Positions 22,300 to 34,055 of a stretch of DNA of 64,000 nucleotides are shown piece by piece. The first letter of the stretch is position 1. The number at the start of each line of letters is the position of its first letter. Location of the stretch: the NCBI GenBank assembly GCA_963920525.1, contig OY986437.1, positions 56,244,830 through 56,308,829 on the forward strand, read 5' to 3'. Origin of the DNA: Dichetophora obliterata. Taxonomy: Eukaryota; Arthropoda; Insecta; Diptera; Sciomyzidae. The notes beneath the pieces were generated by a model. The model did no database searches. It was not told the DNA's origin and was given only the letters and a program-made list of their open reading frames with translations. A program made the position numbers and the translations under genes.

Positions 22300-24734
22300 T
22301 TAACCGTAGAACACATAACCAAAAAATACCACGCAAACACATAACCGGGTACACGTGTACCCTTGACTTGTTTTTAATGATTTACAGTTACAATTGCAAT
22401 TGTTATTGATTCAAATCGTTACTTCTTGAGTGCTCGTGCAAGTGAACATCGTAACATTTTCAATCGCGCCAATTAAAATAAATATTTTTTAAAAATGGCA
22501 TCAAAATATCTGTGGTCACAAGGAATAACGACTAAATTCAAAGTATCGTAAAAAACGATATTTTAATTCCACAAACTACGACCCATTTTTTTGAAATATA
22601 TAAACCATTAAAAAAAAAATAATTGATGCAGACACAAGTGATGATCAATTCTGGGCAAAAATGGATATCTGCATACTTCCAAAAATTGGCAATAAAGCAT
22701 ATTCCATATCGCTTTTTTACGATAGTTTGAGTTTAATAATTATTCCTTGTGACAACAGATATAATGAAAATCTATCTTCCAGTGCTTTCAAAGGTAACAA
22801 AAGAGAAATATTCCCACAAATTAAAAGTTTTTATGTTTTTACTTTTACAAATTGAGTGATGCAGAGAAAGAGGCTTACATTCAAACTATTTTTGACAACG
22901 TTGTGAACGATGAAGAAGATTCTTTTTCAGAGGACGAAAGAGAACAGGTGCTCAATGTAAGGAATGTCGAAATCTCTTATGGCGAAGAGCCTCCTGAAAA
23001 CGAAGAATTCGATGAAGTAGCCTTGGACAACGAATCGGATGGCGAAAAAGAAGAAGAAGAAGACGAAGTGGCAACGATTAATCTGGGGGCCGATAAATTT
23101 GTGACACGTGACGGCACTGCATGGAGCTCCCAATCAAATGCCGCTCCTCAAGCATTGAAGCATAACATTGTTCAACAACACTGTGGTCCATTGAGACAAA
23201 CCAAAATGATGTCAGTGGAACAAACGTTCAAGTGTTTCATGAATTAAGAGATGTGGACATTATTATGTGTTGTACCAATAAAAAGGCCAGAAATTCTTAC
23301 AACGCATGGAGTGCAAGCCACCTCAATGCAACTCCAAAGATATGGGAAGAAGTGACGGTAGCAGAGTTATATGCCCTTTTTGGAATATTGATTATGGCAG
23401 GCAGCAGTAATGAAAGCGTTCAGGACTTATGGAGCGCCAGACACTCGGGCTGCACGCATATAAACGGATAAAGCTGCGATAATTATCATCATTGACATAT
23501 GGACGATGATGAACAACAATCTCGCTTCCTTCTACAAGCCTAGTGAACATTTGACTACTGACGAACAACTTTTTCCCTATCGTGGCTGCACTCGTTTAAC
23601 GCAGTACATCCATTCAAAACCTGCAAAATATGGGATTAAGGTTTGGTGGATTTGCTAGGCTACGAATTCTTTTCCACTGCAAGGGAAAATATATACCGGC
23701 CAAGCTGAATCTGGAAGAGAAACTAGGCAAGGCGAACGAGTGGTGAAGGATCTGGCCGCCAAATACAAAGGAACCGGCCGAAATATAACAATGGAGACCT
23801 TTTTTACAACATTGCCGCTAACAGAGCGCTTACTGTCCTGTGACTTAACGCTGGTTGGAAAGCTTTGGAAAAAGAAAACATTTATTCCGTCTGAAATGAA
23901 AGCGCAGAAAGATTGACCCATTGGTTCAACGTTATTTGGCTTCCAGAAAAGTTTGACAATCTGTTCCTAAGTTCCTCGCAAAAACAAAGCTGTGCTGCTG
24001 CTTTCATCTATGCACTGTGATAACTAGATAGCTGAAAGTGGTAAGCATGATATAATTGAATTTCGTAATAATACCAAAGGTGGCGTCGACATTATGGACG
24101 AGTTATTCTCAGAGTACACAACAAAGCGAGCGACAAAACGTTGGCCATTTTCACTATATTTCAACATATTGGACTTAACGGCCTTAGCAGCATATAAATT
24201 ATATTACATGAACAACAACATGATCCCGCATTCTGCCAATAGACGAAAGCTATTCCTTAGGAAAGTGGCTGAAGAAATGTGCATGCCTATCATTGAGGAA
24301 CGTGCACTTAATCGACAAATCACTCGACACTTCACGACTAAAATAGCGATAGAATATTATCTGAAACGACCACTCGAAACTATATGCAACAGTGGACCAT
24401 CAACATCTTCTGTAGCAACCTCGAGGAAGCCAGTAACTGGATCGTGCTACTTATGCTACAAACAAAACGTAGAAGAAAAACGCGATAAACATGCACCAAC
24501 TGCAAAAAACCTATGTGCCTGGAGCACTCGGTTACAAATTGTTTCTGCATCCTTTGTGACCGAAATAATTAATATATTTTTGCATAATAATTTCATTTGA
24601 AATTCGTATTCTTATTTCTTCATGTTTTTTTTTATATTTTCTTAATAAAAATTTCACGATACCTGTGAACATAACATATTCGCTTATTTTTTCATATGGG
24701 GTACACGGGTACCCTGGTTATGTTTTTTCGTGGG
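22300..24734 (+). mobile_element. piggyBac-like element nested in the LINE
   Basis: Inverted ends are visible: on the left CCACGCAAACACATAACC followed by GGGTACACGTGTACCC (22329-22363), on the right the inverse of CCCACGAAAAAACATAACC and AGGGTACCCGTGTACCCC (ending 24734). An extra partial copy of the terminal motif (ACACATAACC) sits at 22311-22320, outside the left repeat. The usual TTAA duplication is not seen; instead TGTTGA lies at 22294-22299 and 24735-24740. A broken piggyBac transposase fills the interior, and the length (~2.4 kb) suits the family. Confidence 0.8.
22852..24572 (+). pseudogene. piggyBac transposase, multiple frameshifts
   Basis: An acidic N-terminal part (22852-23247) is followed in other frames by the DDE_Tnp_1_7 region: EVTVAELYALFGILIMAGSS, HLTTDEQLFPYRGC (first catalytic Asp block), YGIKVWWIC, TTLPLTERLLSCDLTLVG and KGGVDIMDELFSEYTT (last Asp block). 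The C-terminus carries the cysteine-rich domain GSCYLCYKQNVEEKR, then after a frame change CTNCKKPMCLEHSVTNCFC, ending at the TAA 24570-24572. At least four frame changes and some in-frame stops are needed, so it is dead. No ATG was found at 22852, and the true start is unclear. Confidence 0.88.
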
Positions 24735-24744
24735 TGTTGACTTT

Positions 24745-25613
24745 AGGAGTTGCAGAACCACTGAACCGAATTTCATAGATGACCACTCATATGGCGCAAA
24801 AAGACCTAAATTTCTTAGATCCGAAGTTTCAATGCTCTAAAATAGTTGATTCTTCAGCGACAGCACTGCCTTTTAGCATCACCAGTACATGTTTGAAGCT
24901 TAGAGCAGCAGTAATTTTTTCGCGCCTTAAGTATTTCAATTTTAATCACATTGCTGAGGGTTTTGTAGTGGTTTTTCAGAGACGCATTTTGTGGATTTTT
25001 ACGGCATTTCAGGCCAAGCTTGTTTTTCAGGTGTATTTTTTTAATAAGTTCACTGCTAATCCATGGTTTTGTTTTTTGATCATACTGTTTGGGTGGTGGT
25101 TTAGTATACGAGGCTTGATTAATATAAGATTTCAATTTATATAAGAAGGGTAGATACGCTTCTGTAATATTGTCTACAGCGTAAGCTTCTTGCCATGATT
25201 CAAAGCGCAAAACGGAATTTAATTCATCGAAATTTATACTAGATTTACTGTATCGAACGGGTTGTTGAATAGTTTCATGGCTAATATTTAAACAAAGACC
25301 AGTCATGCAATGGTCAGTTATGGCTAATCTTGTACTAATTTAAAGCCGCCGAACACATGATCAATGCAAGTCCCAGAGGAGGGTCTAGTTACTTCGATTA
25401 GGAACCATATTTTGTAAGTAAAGTGTTGTAATTGTCAACGGAGTCATTCTCCGCCAATATGTCGATGTTAAAATCGCCGATTACCAAAAGTTTATCAGAG
25501 TTGACATCACCTAGCAATTTGTCGAATTCCGGAAGAAAGAAGTTAACACTAAAATAATGCTTTCTATAGCAGCAGAGGAAGCTTAAAATTTCTGAGCCAA
25601 TATTACATACCAA
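24745..25613 (-). pseudogene. LINE endonuclease end and linker
   Basis: At 25613-25398 the frame reads SDKLLVIGDFNIDILAEN, the conserved GDFN motif of the APE-type endonuclease that nicks target DNA. A frame change leads to IEVTRPSSGTCIDHVF, then LTIA and the linker from 25306 (WQEAYAVDNITEAYLPF, KPWISSELIKKIHLKNKLG). Such PW-S-x-x-L motifs lie between endonuclease and RT in jockey/CR1-type LINEs. Upstream of 25615 no further endonuclease sequence is seen. Confidence 0.82.
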
Positions 25614-25615
25614 TT

Positions 25616-28521
25616 TAAGAAGAATAGGTCAATTGTTTATTTTTCGAAAAGTATCATTTAAATTGATAAAGATAGTGATTTTAATATGAAAAACCAAATT
25701 GAAAACATATTTGTTCCATTTATTTGGATTTTATTTTAAAAAAATGAGTGACACAACAAAATTTCTGAAATCGCTTTGGGCTAAAAATTCGCCGGGTTTT
25801 AGGTGAATTGTGCACATTTTTAGCTAATTCAATCAATTTTCTATTTTTGAAACAGTTTACTCAGTATTGATCTTATCACAATATTTTGTATATATTCTTT
25901 TTAATTTTTGTTTTTTTTTATCATATATTTTTTACGAATACGAACTTTGTATGATTAGTAAAAGAACTCCAGTTATTTTTCCCTTTCTGTCTTAAAATCA
26001 TATTCTTCAATTTGGGACTGTTATGCAAAAACTATTTATTTGGTGTAAATGAACCATGAAGTGTTTAACTAGAAACTTATTCGGTTTGTAACAGTTCTGT
26101 TACACGGCTGTACAAAGGGTTAATACGCATTGTGGATTCACTGTTAATCATTAGTTTGCTATCACTTGTCTTGAATTTAACATAGCATTGCGTGATATAT
26201 GTACATCGGTTATAGGCGCCATGCTTAGAAATTCGTAGGATCTTGTAGGACCTTAAAGTATGTTCAAACCTACGTTCGGTCAAACATTTTTGTAATTTTT
26301 TTTAATTTTTTTTAACGAGCAAAGTTGTCAGCAGAATTGCGCAAAAGATTAAATCTTAGTTTTTAATTTCACATGTTATGATTTCATTCAAGCTCGTTCT
26401 GGCCAAAATATTTGATTAATACATCTTCTTAAACAACAATTCCATTTTTATTTTAATTTCAATATGTTCAAAATCGATACTAATGTTTTCATTTAAAAAC
26501 TCATTTCCTAAAGTCCAAGTGTAGTAATTGATCGACCTATCTATGCACCTATCTGTTTAAAAAACTGATTTTTACTAAAAGTGCTGGAGATTTTCTTTCA
26601 ATTCAACTTTTAAGCTAAACTTAAAATTCCCAGAGTTAAAGTGTTTTTTATGTATATACATAATTTACTTTTAAGAGCTGGTGGAATAATTAATCATCAC
26701 ATCAACATTTTCGAACTTGTACATTTTTGGTTCAGTTTGACAGAGTTGACATTTTTCAGGCTGCAGCGCGTTTTTCGCTTTAAACTTGTTGGCTTGCAGC
26801 TGCTGCATTTCAACTGCTGAAGCAACAAAAAACAACAAAACCAACAATTTCCACAACAAATCAAATTTGCATCAGAATTTCATTTATCTTACTTGTTATA
26901 TTTTTTTTTTTTTTAGTTTTTCCTCAACGTAATGGATTTATAGACGAAAACTTGCGGTTCAATGGATTACTTTTGGCTTTTTTGTTGGATCATTTATTAA
27001 AGTTAGCAAAATGGTAGTTGCAAGACTGCAACCGTTGCAGAGTCATCGATTTGTTTTTCTATATCATAAAGTTTATGGTAATGCATACAATTGCTTTTTA
27101 TAAAATCCAGAGCAGCTGTAACTACATGGTTATTACCCACATTTTTGCAGAACAACCTTTTTCTTAGTACTACATACATTCTCTTAATAATATTTCGTAG
27201 AAAATTAATGCAAACACATTTTCTGAATTTAATGGCCATTAAATGGACATTAAAGTCAAACGGGGAAACATATTTGAAACATGGGCATTAGGAAAATAAT
27301 GAAGAAGAAAAAATTATATAAATAAATAAATTAAAAAAATTTCAGCAACACAAAAAAGGTTAAAAGCAGCTAAACTGAAGTGTTTTATGGGCTTAAGATA
27401 TTATATACACACACATACACTGTTATAATGTATGTGTTTAAAGAAGGAATGAGGATGATTATTCATCACAAAAGATTTATGTGCATATCCATTCCTTTGA
27501 GTACATCTGAGTATGTATGTTGAAGACTTATGAGAGTTATATATGCAAAGAGCTTTAATAAAATTTAGGACCTTACTCAATTTTTTTTAGTTCTATCCCA
27601 AAACAAGATAATATGCATTAGATAAGAATTTGAATAAATTAAAAATATACCCTATTCAGAGATTAAAATATATATCCTGTAGCTTGTTTTATTTAACTGA
27701 ATTAGTAAGAGAGATATAGAAAAGAGAAGGTAAAGATAATGTCTAAAAAATAGACACACAAATAAGAAGCATTAAATATTTTTCATGATTTAATAATAAT
27801 AAAAAAGTGATAAAAAAATGCTAGACTAAAGGTCATAAAATGATTAACCAAAGAGGATTGGAACTCATAAAAAATCGTTGGATGAGATAAATAAGATTAA
27901 TGTCGTAAAACGGACAGAAAATATTTTAATAACTTAAAAAAAAAAAGACTGAAAGACAATAAATAGTAGCAGAAAAAAAGTTTAGTAAACTAAAATAAAA
28001 AAACGCTTTTTACGATCTTACAAAAAAATTAGTACACTGCGTATTAAATTAGTTAATCTATTAATAGACTGGACTCAAATGTATACAAATTATCAAAATA
28101 ATGAAATATAATTGCTCAAAACTACAAAATTTTTTATGCTGTACTTCGAAAATCTATCAAAATATGAAAATATATTTAAATTAATAAAAACAAATTAATT
28201 TCAAAAGTATGTAAAACTCTAATAAATATAAAGGATTTAAAAAAATATATCAAAATATGCAGTGATGTGCAAATAAATATGGACACCTGTATTTTTATAT
28301 ATGTGACCCAGTAAGTTAAAAGGGACCTATGGGTCGAAAAAATCGATTTTTACTGTTTTGGTGATTCTTATAGTAGACAACACGCACTTTCTAATGCAAC
28401 AAACCAGAGCTTTCTAGCTGCATTAGTTTTGGCAGAAATTAGCTTCAAATTGGACACTTTTGATAAAAAAAAGTAAAAAAGAATTAGATGTGACAAACTT
28501 TCCTGCAATTGATTTAATTTG
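25616..28521. other. Long AT-rich spacer, no supported gene
   Basis: Several short frames exist (26077-26283, 26671-26859, 27003-27291), none with a recognisable family. The frame at 26671-26859 begins with hydrophobic residues like a signal peptide but has no ATG and no splice context I could trust. 27300-28260 is very AT-rich with scattered GTTAATC-type sequence only. Confidence 0.45.
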
Positions 28522-28690
28522 CTTGAAACTCGTCACTCAGGGGTTTTTGGGGTCGCTGATTACGAATCTGGAATTAGATTTTAAAAATTCAAAATGGCGG
28601 ATCCAATATGGCGGATCCTATATGGTGGATCCAATATGGCGGATGATTTTGTTGTGATATTGGATTTACTTGAAACTTGTTACTGACAGC
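28522..28690 (+). repeat. ~140-bp repeat unit with GGCGGATCCAATATGG motif, plus orientation
   Basis: The unit reads CTTGAAACTCGTCACTC, GGGGTCGCTGATTACGAATC, then AAAATTCAAAATGGCGGATC repeated with CAATATGG. The same unit occurs twice, tandem and inverted, at 29117-29358. Related unit parts (ATCTTGAATTTTAAAATTC with ATTCGAAATCAGCGA) lie at 42820-43330. Confidence 0.75.
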
Positions 28691-29116
28691 ACTAACATCA
28701 TGTTCCGAATTGTTTCCATTTTCACACAAATACAGTCTTTCCACTTTTTTAAACTCATCTTCTGAACACATTTTACCAATAAATAGAATTTCGAAACATA
28801 AAAACCCGATCTTGAAATGAGTAGATAACGTAGCGCGCAGTAAAAGAGTTAATAATTTAGTTCACTCACTTTTGAAAGAAAACTTCCTACTATTTTCAAT
28901 TTTTTCACACTTCGAAATCACAATAGAACTGACAAAAGTTCCAAATTCTTCCTCCTGTATATTACAAAAACATTTAAATCAAAGCCTACTCCTTAAAAGA
29001 ATGCTATTTTTACAATTCGAAAAAACTAATTTTGCCAATAACTAACATTCAAAGGTAATATTAATTTTATTTTTTAGAATTTTCCAAACAAATCCAATAA
29101 TATAACAAAAATAGGC

Positions 29117-29358
29117 CGCCATATAGGATCCGCCATATTGGATCCGCCATTTTGAATTTTCAAAATCTAATACCAGATTCGTAATCAGCGACCCCGAAAA
29201 CCCCCGAGTAACAAGTTTCAAGTAAATCCAATATCATAACAAAATCATCCGCCACATTGGATCCACCATATTGGATCCGCCATTTTGAATTTTCAAAATC
29301 TAATACCAGGTTCGTAATCAGCGACCCCGAAAACCTCCGAGTAACAAGTTTCAAGCCA
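29117..29358 (-). repeat. Two tandem copies of the GGATCC-rich unit, minus orientation
   Basis: Two units of about 120-140 bp share CGCCATTTTGAATTTTCAAA, TTCGTAATCAGCGACCCCG and AGTAACAAGTTTCAAG. They are inverted relative to the copy at 28522-28690, giving an imperfect inverted arrangement with a ~430-bp spacer of unrecognised sequence. Confidence 0.75.
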
Positions 29359-29469
29359 TAAAAGCGTTCACGCATTAATTATATACAAGCTGCCCCAGAT
29401 ATAGCATTACTTCTTTAGGGTGGTGATTCTTCTTGATTAGGCGAGTATAAACTTTATGGATGAGGAACA

Positions 29470-29483
29470 CCCCCCCCCCCCCC
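29470..29483. repeat. Homopolymer of 14 C
   Basis: An uninterrupted C run in otherwise AT-rich sequence. Its length may be unreliable in the assembly. Confidence 0.85.
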
Positions 29484-29774
29484 TTCGGAGCTAGAAAGTG
29501 AAAATTTTAAAATATGTGTCATTACGTCTTACTCTATATTTAATTTATCTCTTAACTGTTCTGCAAAGTCAACAGCATCTTGAAAAAGAGACATGACCTT
29601 CAAACCAATGATGCAAAAACCGTGTTTTAATCATACCACACTTAAAGCTAACTGATTAACGTGTGAAAATTAAAAATAAAATAGTAGTTGTGTTTGCATT
29701 GAGTAATGAAGTAATATAGCAAGATCAAAAACTAAGTCAATAAAAACTTTATCATTAAAAACAAAATCTATATA

Positions 29775-30707
29775 CAGGGTTGTCAATATTCGAAGCGCCC
29801 ATCTGGCAACACTGTAACTTTCCGCAGTGATGCCAAATCGACTAATGACATACCGCGTTTGAAGCGTCATTCCAAGCAAATGTTTACAATGGAACAGTAC
29901 ACGCCACGCGAATGCTCTAAAATTGTTGAAATTTACATTCAACAAAACAAGTCAATAGTGAAAACTCAACTCAATGAGCGATTAAGCTCATTTTCAGTTG
30001 AACGGAATGGTAAACAAACAAAATTGCCGTATTTATGCCACTGAAAATCCACAAGAGATTCAAGAGGTACCTCTTCACGATGCAAAAGTCACTGTTTGGT
30101 GCGGCGTTTGTGCTAAAATGCTCATTGGGCCATTCTTTTTCGAAGATGATAATGGCCACAGAGTTACTGTCAATCAGGAGCGTTATCGCGATATGATAAA
30201 CAATTTTTTCATGCCAATCGTTCGTCGAAAGCGTATCAGGCACTACTGGTTTCAACAAGACGGCGCGCCACCACACACAAGCCGCACTACAATCGATTTT
30301 TTAAAGCAATTGTTCCCTGGCCGTTTGATGTCAAAAAATGGTGATTTCGATTGGCCGCCAAGATCACCAGATTTAACGCCTCCAGACTTCTTTTTGTGGG
30401 GTTATTTGAAATCAAAGGTTTACGTCAACAAGCCAAAGACCGTAGAAGAGCTGAAAACTAACATCTGTCAAGAAATAACCGCCATTCCCATCGAAATGTT
30501 GAAGAAAACCATGGAAAATGCTGCAAAACGGGCACAATATGTCGTAGAGGCCAATGGCGACCATTTACGAGATATCATATTCAATAAATAATGTAAGCAA
30601 ATCTACTTGAACTCAATTAAATAGTATTCATGACGAACAGACAAAAAATTGTGGTTTCTTTGATTTATTTAAAAATAAAATGGGCGCTACGAATATTGGC
30701 AACCCTG
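29775..30707 (+). mobile_element. DD41D (rosa-like) mariner, internally deleted, 933 bp
   Basis: The ends are inverted: left CAGGGTTGTCAATATTCGAA (continuing GCGCCCAT), right, read inward, CAGGGTTGCCAATATTCGTA (continuing GCGCCCAT). TA precedes the left end (29773-29774); the right flank reads AG, so the second TA has apparently mutated. The element is shorter than a full mariner because the N-terminal part of the transposase gene has been lost. Confidence 0.85.
29889..30591 (+). pseudogene. DD41D mariner transposase with internal deletion
   Basis: The ATG at 29889 starts MEQYTPRECSKIVEIYIQQN, the first helix of the DNA-binding domain. It jumps directly to a block reading MSD-stop-AHFQLNGMVNKQNCR, the first catalytic Asp region (normally SDEAHF), where a TAA replaces the Glu codon. 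From 29998 the frame is open for 197 codons: VTVWCG, then YWFQQDGAPPH (second Asp) and SPDLTPPDFFLWG (third Asp). I count 41 residues between these Asp residues, the spacing of the rosa family. The C-terminus (30591) looks complete. The deletion and the stop make it inactive. Confidence 0.88.
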
Positions 30708-30769
30708 AGCTACGCCTTCTTTTAAGAAAATGTAAAAAGACTTCGAAACTACTGTCCCGATTGAGCTCA

Positions 30770-32920
30770 AATTTTGGCAGTGGATTTGTTTCGAGTACGA
30801 AATGGTTTAAGTAATAACTGACGCACCCCCTTTTACCGCCCACAAACATAAAAAAATTTGCGATGTCAAAATGCTTTGGAGTTATGGGTAGCATAGCCTC
30901 AAAATTCGGTATTCAACCACAATGTATACATGTCGTTTCACTAATGACATTTTATGTTAGTAAAAATTAAGGGGGGAGTGGCACTTCCGATACCAGCAAA
31001 ACTTGCGATATCGGATAGTTTTGGAAAAGGGCGTTGGGCGTTGGGCGTTGGACGTTGGGCGTTGCAAAAGGGAGAGTGGCACCTCCCATACAACCCAAAT
31101 TTGTGCTATCGAATAGCTTTGAAGTTATAGGTTGCACAGCATCGAAATTCAGTATTCGACCTAAATTTACACATGCAGTTTAATTGGTACCATTTAATGG
31201 GCGTTAGATAAGGGGGAGTGGCACCTGCCATACTGATCAATTTTTCGATAACGAATAGCTATGGAGTTATAAGTCACACAGCTATGAAATTCAGTATTCG
31301 ACCATAATCTACAAATCTAATTATACTGATAACATTTTATGGTGTTGGACAAGTAGGCGTGGCACCTCCCATACAAGCCAATTTTGCGATATCTAATAGA
31401 TTTGAAGTTATGGGCACACACCGTAAAAATTCAGTATTCGACCTTAATGTATGCATGCAGTATCATTAATAACATTTTATGGGCGTAGTTAAAGGGGTAG
31501 CGGCATCTCCTACGCAACTTAGAGTTTTGCTGTCGAATAGCTTTGGAATTATAGGTTGTACAGCGTCGGAATTCTGTATTCGACTTCAACGTACACATGC
31601 AGATTCATTGATTACTTTTTACGAGAATTTTTAAAGGGGGCGTGGAACCTCCTATTTAACCCAAATTAGCGATATCGAATAGCTTTGAAGTTATAGGTTG
31701 CACAGCGTCAGAATTCAGTATTTGACCTCAACTTAGACATGCAGTTACATTAATTAGATCTTATAGGCGTAATACAAGGGGGAGTGGGCCCTTCCATACA
31801 ACCCAGATTTATGCTACCGAATAGCTTTGGAATTATTGGTCGCACAGCGTCGGAATTCAGTATTCGATCAAAATTTATGCATGCACTTTCATTGGTAACT
31901 TTTTTGGGCGTTGAACAAGGGAGAGTGGCACCTCCCACACAACCCAAATTTGCGATATCGAATAGCTATTGAGTTATTGTCGCACAACGTCCGAATTTAG
32001 TATTCGACCTAAATGTACACATGCCGTTTCATTCACTCCAAGGGGGAGTGGAACCTCTTATTTAACTCAAATTTGCGATATTGAAAAGCTTAAGAGTTAC
32101 AGATTGCAGAGACTTGGAATTCAGTATTCGACTTCATATTCACATGCAGTTTTACTGATAACATTTTAAAGCGTTTTTAAAGGAGGCATGGCTTCGACAA
32201 TTTAACCCAAATTGGCGATATCGAATAGCTTTGGAGTTATAGATCGCACCGTTTTGGAATTGAGTATTCGACCTCAATGTACACATGCAGTTTCATTCAT
32301 TACATTTTAAGGGCGTTTAAAAAGGGGACGTGCAACCTCCCATACAACCCAAATTTGTTCTGTCGAATAGCTTTCGAGTAATAGGTCGCAGAGATTTGGA
32401 ATTTAGTATTCAACTTCATGTTCACATGCAGTTTTACTGACATTTTAAAGCGTTTGTAAAGGGGGAATAGCGAGAGTTCAGTATTCGACCTCAATTTACA
32501 CATGCAGTTTTACTGAATACATTTTATGGGCGTTGGAAAAGGAGCTTAGCACCTCCAATACAACATAAATTTTGCGATATCAAATAGCTTTCGTGATATA
32601 GGTCGCACAGCGTCGGCATTCTGATTTACACATGCAGTTTTATTGGTTTTATTTTATGAGCGTTGTAAAAGGGGGCGTGGTACCTCCCATACAACCAAAA
32701 GTTTCGATATCGAATAACTTTAGAGTAATAGGTCGCATAGCATCGGAATTTAGATTCGCAAGCAGTTTCATTGGTAACATTTTATGGGCATTAGACAAGG
32801 GGCATACAACTTAAATTTGTGCTATTGAGCAGCTTTGATTTATAGGTCGCACAGCATCTGAATTAAGTATTCGACCTAAATTTACACATTCAAGGGAGCG
32901 TGGCAGCAACGCGTTACATC
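30770..32920. repeat. Degenerate ~125-bp satellite, about 16 units
   Basis: Units carry GGGGGAGTGGCACCTCCCAT, ACAACCCAAATTTGCGATAT, CGAATAGCTTTGGAGTTATA, GGTCGCACAGCGTCGGAATT, CAGTATTCGACCTCAATGTA and CACATGCAGTTTCATTG. The CACATGCAGTT block recurs at about 31171, 31450, 31594, 31736, 31877, 32018, 32141, 32283, 32426, 32497 and 32628, mostly 115-145 bp apart. Units are heavily diverged and some lack blocks. The array opens with the CACCCCCTTTTACCGCCCAC block found at 16.7-17.3 kb. Confidence 0.85.
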
Positions 32921-32924
32921 ATAT

Positions 32925-33677
32925 ACATCATTCAGCTAGTTACATCATAAAAATATTAAAAAAATTTATTCAATATTCGAAATTTTTATTGTCAAAGTTA
33001 AATTAAAAATTTTTTTCTAGAATGTAGTTGCTCATAACCAGGGCTAGGATACGTCATATTTTTTCTGCTGCTTCTAAGACATTTCCTGCTTATTTAAAAC
33101 GTACATTTATGTTTCCAAGTGCCAAATGCCAAATATTTAAAAGTTTTTAGAACATTTTTTCGTAATTTTTCATCGTTTTCAGTTTTCAGGTAATTTTTTA
33201 TAGATTTATGGCATTTTTTTGGTTATTTTTTTGGGAGTTTTAAGTTATTTTATTGTTATTTTTGGAAATTTTTAATTTTTAGAACATTTTCGTTTTTTTA
33301 GGTCATTTTAGTGTAATTTTTAAATAATTTTTTTTTGTTTGTTTCTTCGTACTAAAAAATGCCAAAATGCAAATTTTTAAACATACTCCTTTAACATTAG
33401 GGTCCCTTCAATCAAAAACATTTACTCTCGACAATGGAGTAGCTTTGTTTATAAACTTTAATGAAAAAAATGCTCTGCGCGTGGTGAATCTGACGAAAGG
33501 GTACACTCACAGAACTGGCGATGCTATCAAAACTTCGCTTCTTCTAGCCGTAATATTACGGTTCTCAAAAAATTTAATATGCGAGGCTCTGACAACTTCC
33601 ACAAGGGCTGTTAGATTCCTGTTTAAGAGATGCTCTGCCGGTTTTGACAACCTCACAGAAAGTTGTAAGAACTTTTA
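32925..33677. other. T-rich spacer
   Basis: 33060-33350 is rich in GGTCATTTTT/GTAATTTTT-like sequence, which returns at 34930-35060. A 103-codon frame at 33367-33678 reads into the minisatellite; no family recognised. Confidence 0.45.
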
Positions 33678-34050
33678 ATGGTGAGAGGAATTCGGTTTTG
33701 ATAGCCGAATTGTGGTGAGGTCATAACAACGCCTTTTGCGATGGTGAGAGGAATTCGGTTTTGGCAGCCGAATTGTGGAGGGGTAATAACAGCGCCTTTT
33801 ACGATGGTGAGAGGAATTCGGTTTTGACAGCCGAGTTGTGCAGGGGTCATAACAGCGCCTTTTGCGATGGTGAGAGGAATTCAGTTTTGACAGCCGAATT
33901 GTGGAGGGGTCATAATAGCGCCTTTTGCGATGGTGAGAGGAATTCGATTTTGAGAGTCAAATTGTGGAGGGGTCATAACAGCGCCTTTTGCAATGGTGAG
34001 AGGAATTCGGTTTTGATAGCCATAAATCCTTATGTTGAGGTTGTCAGAAT
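33678..34050. repeat. 63-bp minisatellite, six units, open on both strands
   Basis: The block ATGGTGAGAGGAATTCGGTT begins at 33678, 33741, 33804, 33867, 33930 and 33993, exactly 63 bp apart each time. Because 63 is a multiple of three, the plus frame reads a 21-residue repeat (DGERNSVLTAELWRGHNSAF) across five units, and the minus frame reads GCQNRIPLTI repeats. There is no ATG-led gene around it, so the reading frame is likely a by-product. Units differ at a few positions, indicating a fairly recent array. Confidence 0.92.
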
Positions 34051-34055
34051 TTTTT

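Larger units (their letters stand above)
20191..25615 (-). mobile_element. LINE split by a piggyBac-like insertion
   Basis: On the minus strand, fragments read in LINE order: endonuclease end (25613-25310), linker (25306-24745), an interruption by a plus-strand element (22300-24734), then RT (22290-21422), thumb and C-terminal motif (about 21400-20660), and a 3' tail seen as TTTAG repeats at 20191-20220. Joining the two flanks across the interruption keeps a LINE-like protein order, so both belong to one copy. It is 5'-truncated within the endonuclease. The 3' tail ends only 10 bp from the right border of the 2.4-kb element. Confidence 0.85.

Noticed and set aside
26671..26859. Short minus-strand frame beginning like a signal peptide (LLVLLFFVASA) with a CQLC motif
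   Set aside because: It has no ATG, a stop lies a few codons upstream, and no splice site or homology supports a gene. Low-complexity AAC repeats explain the hydrophobic start.
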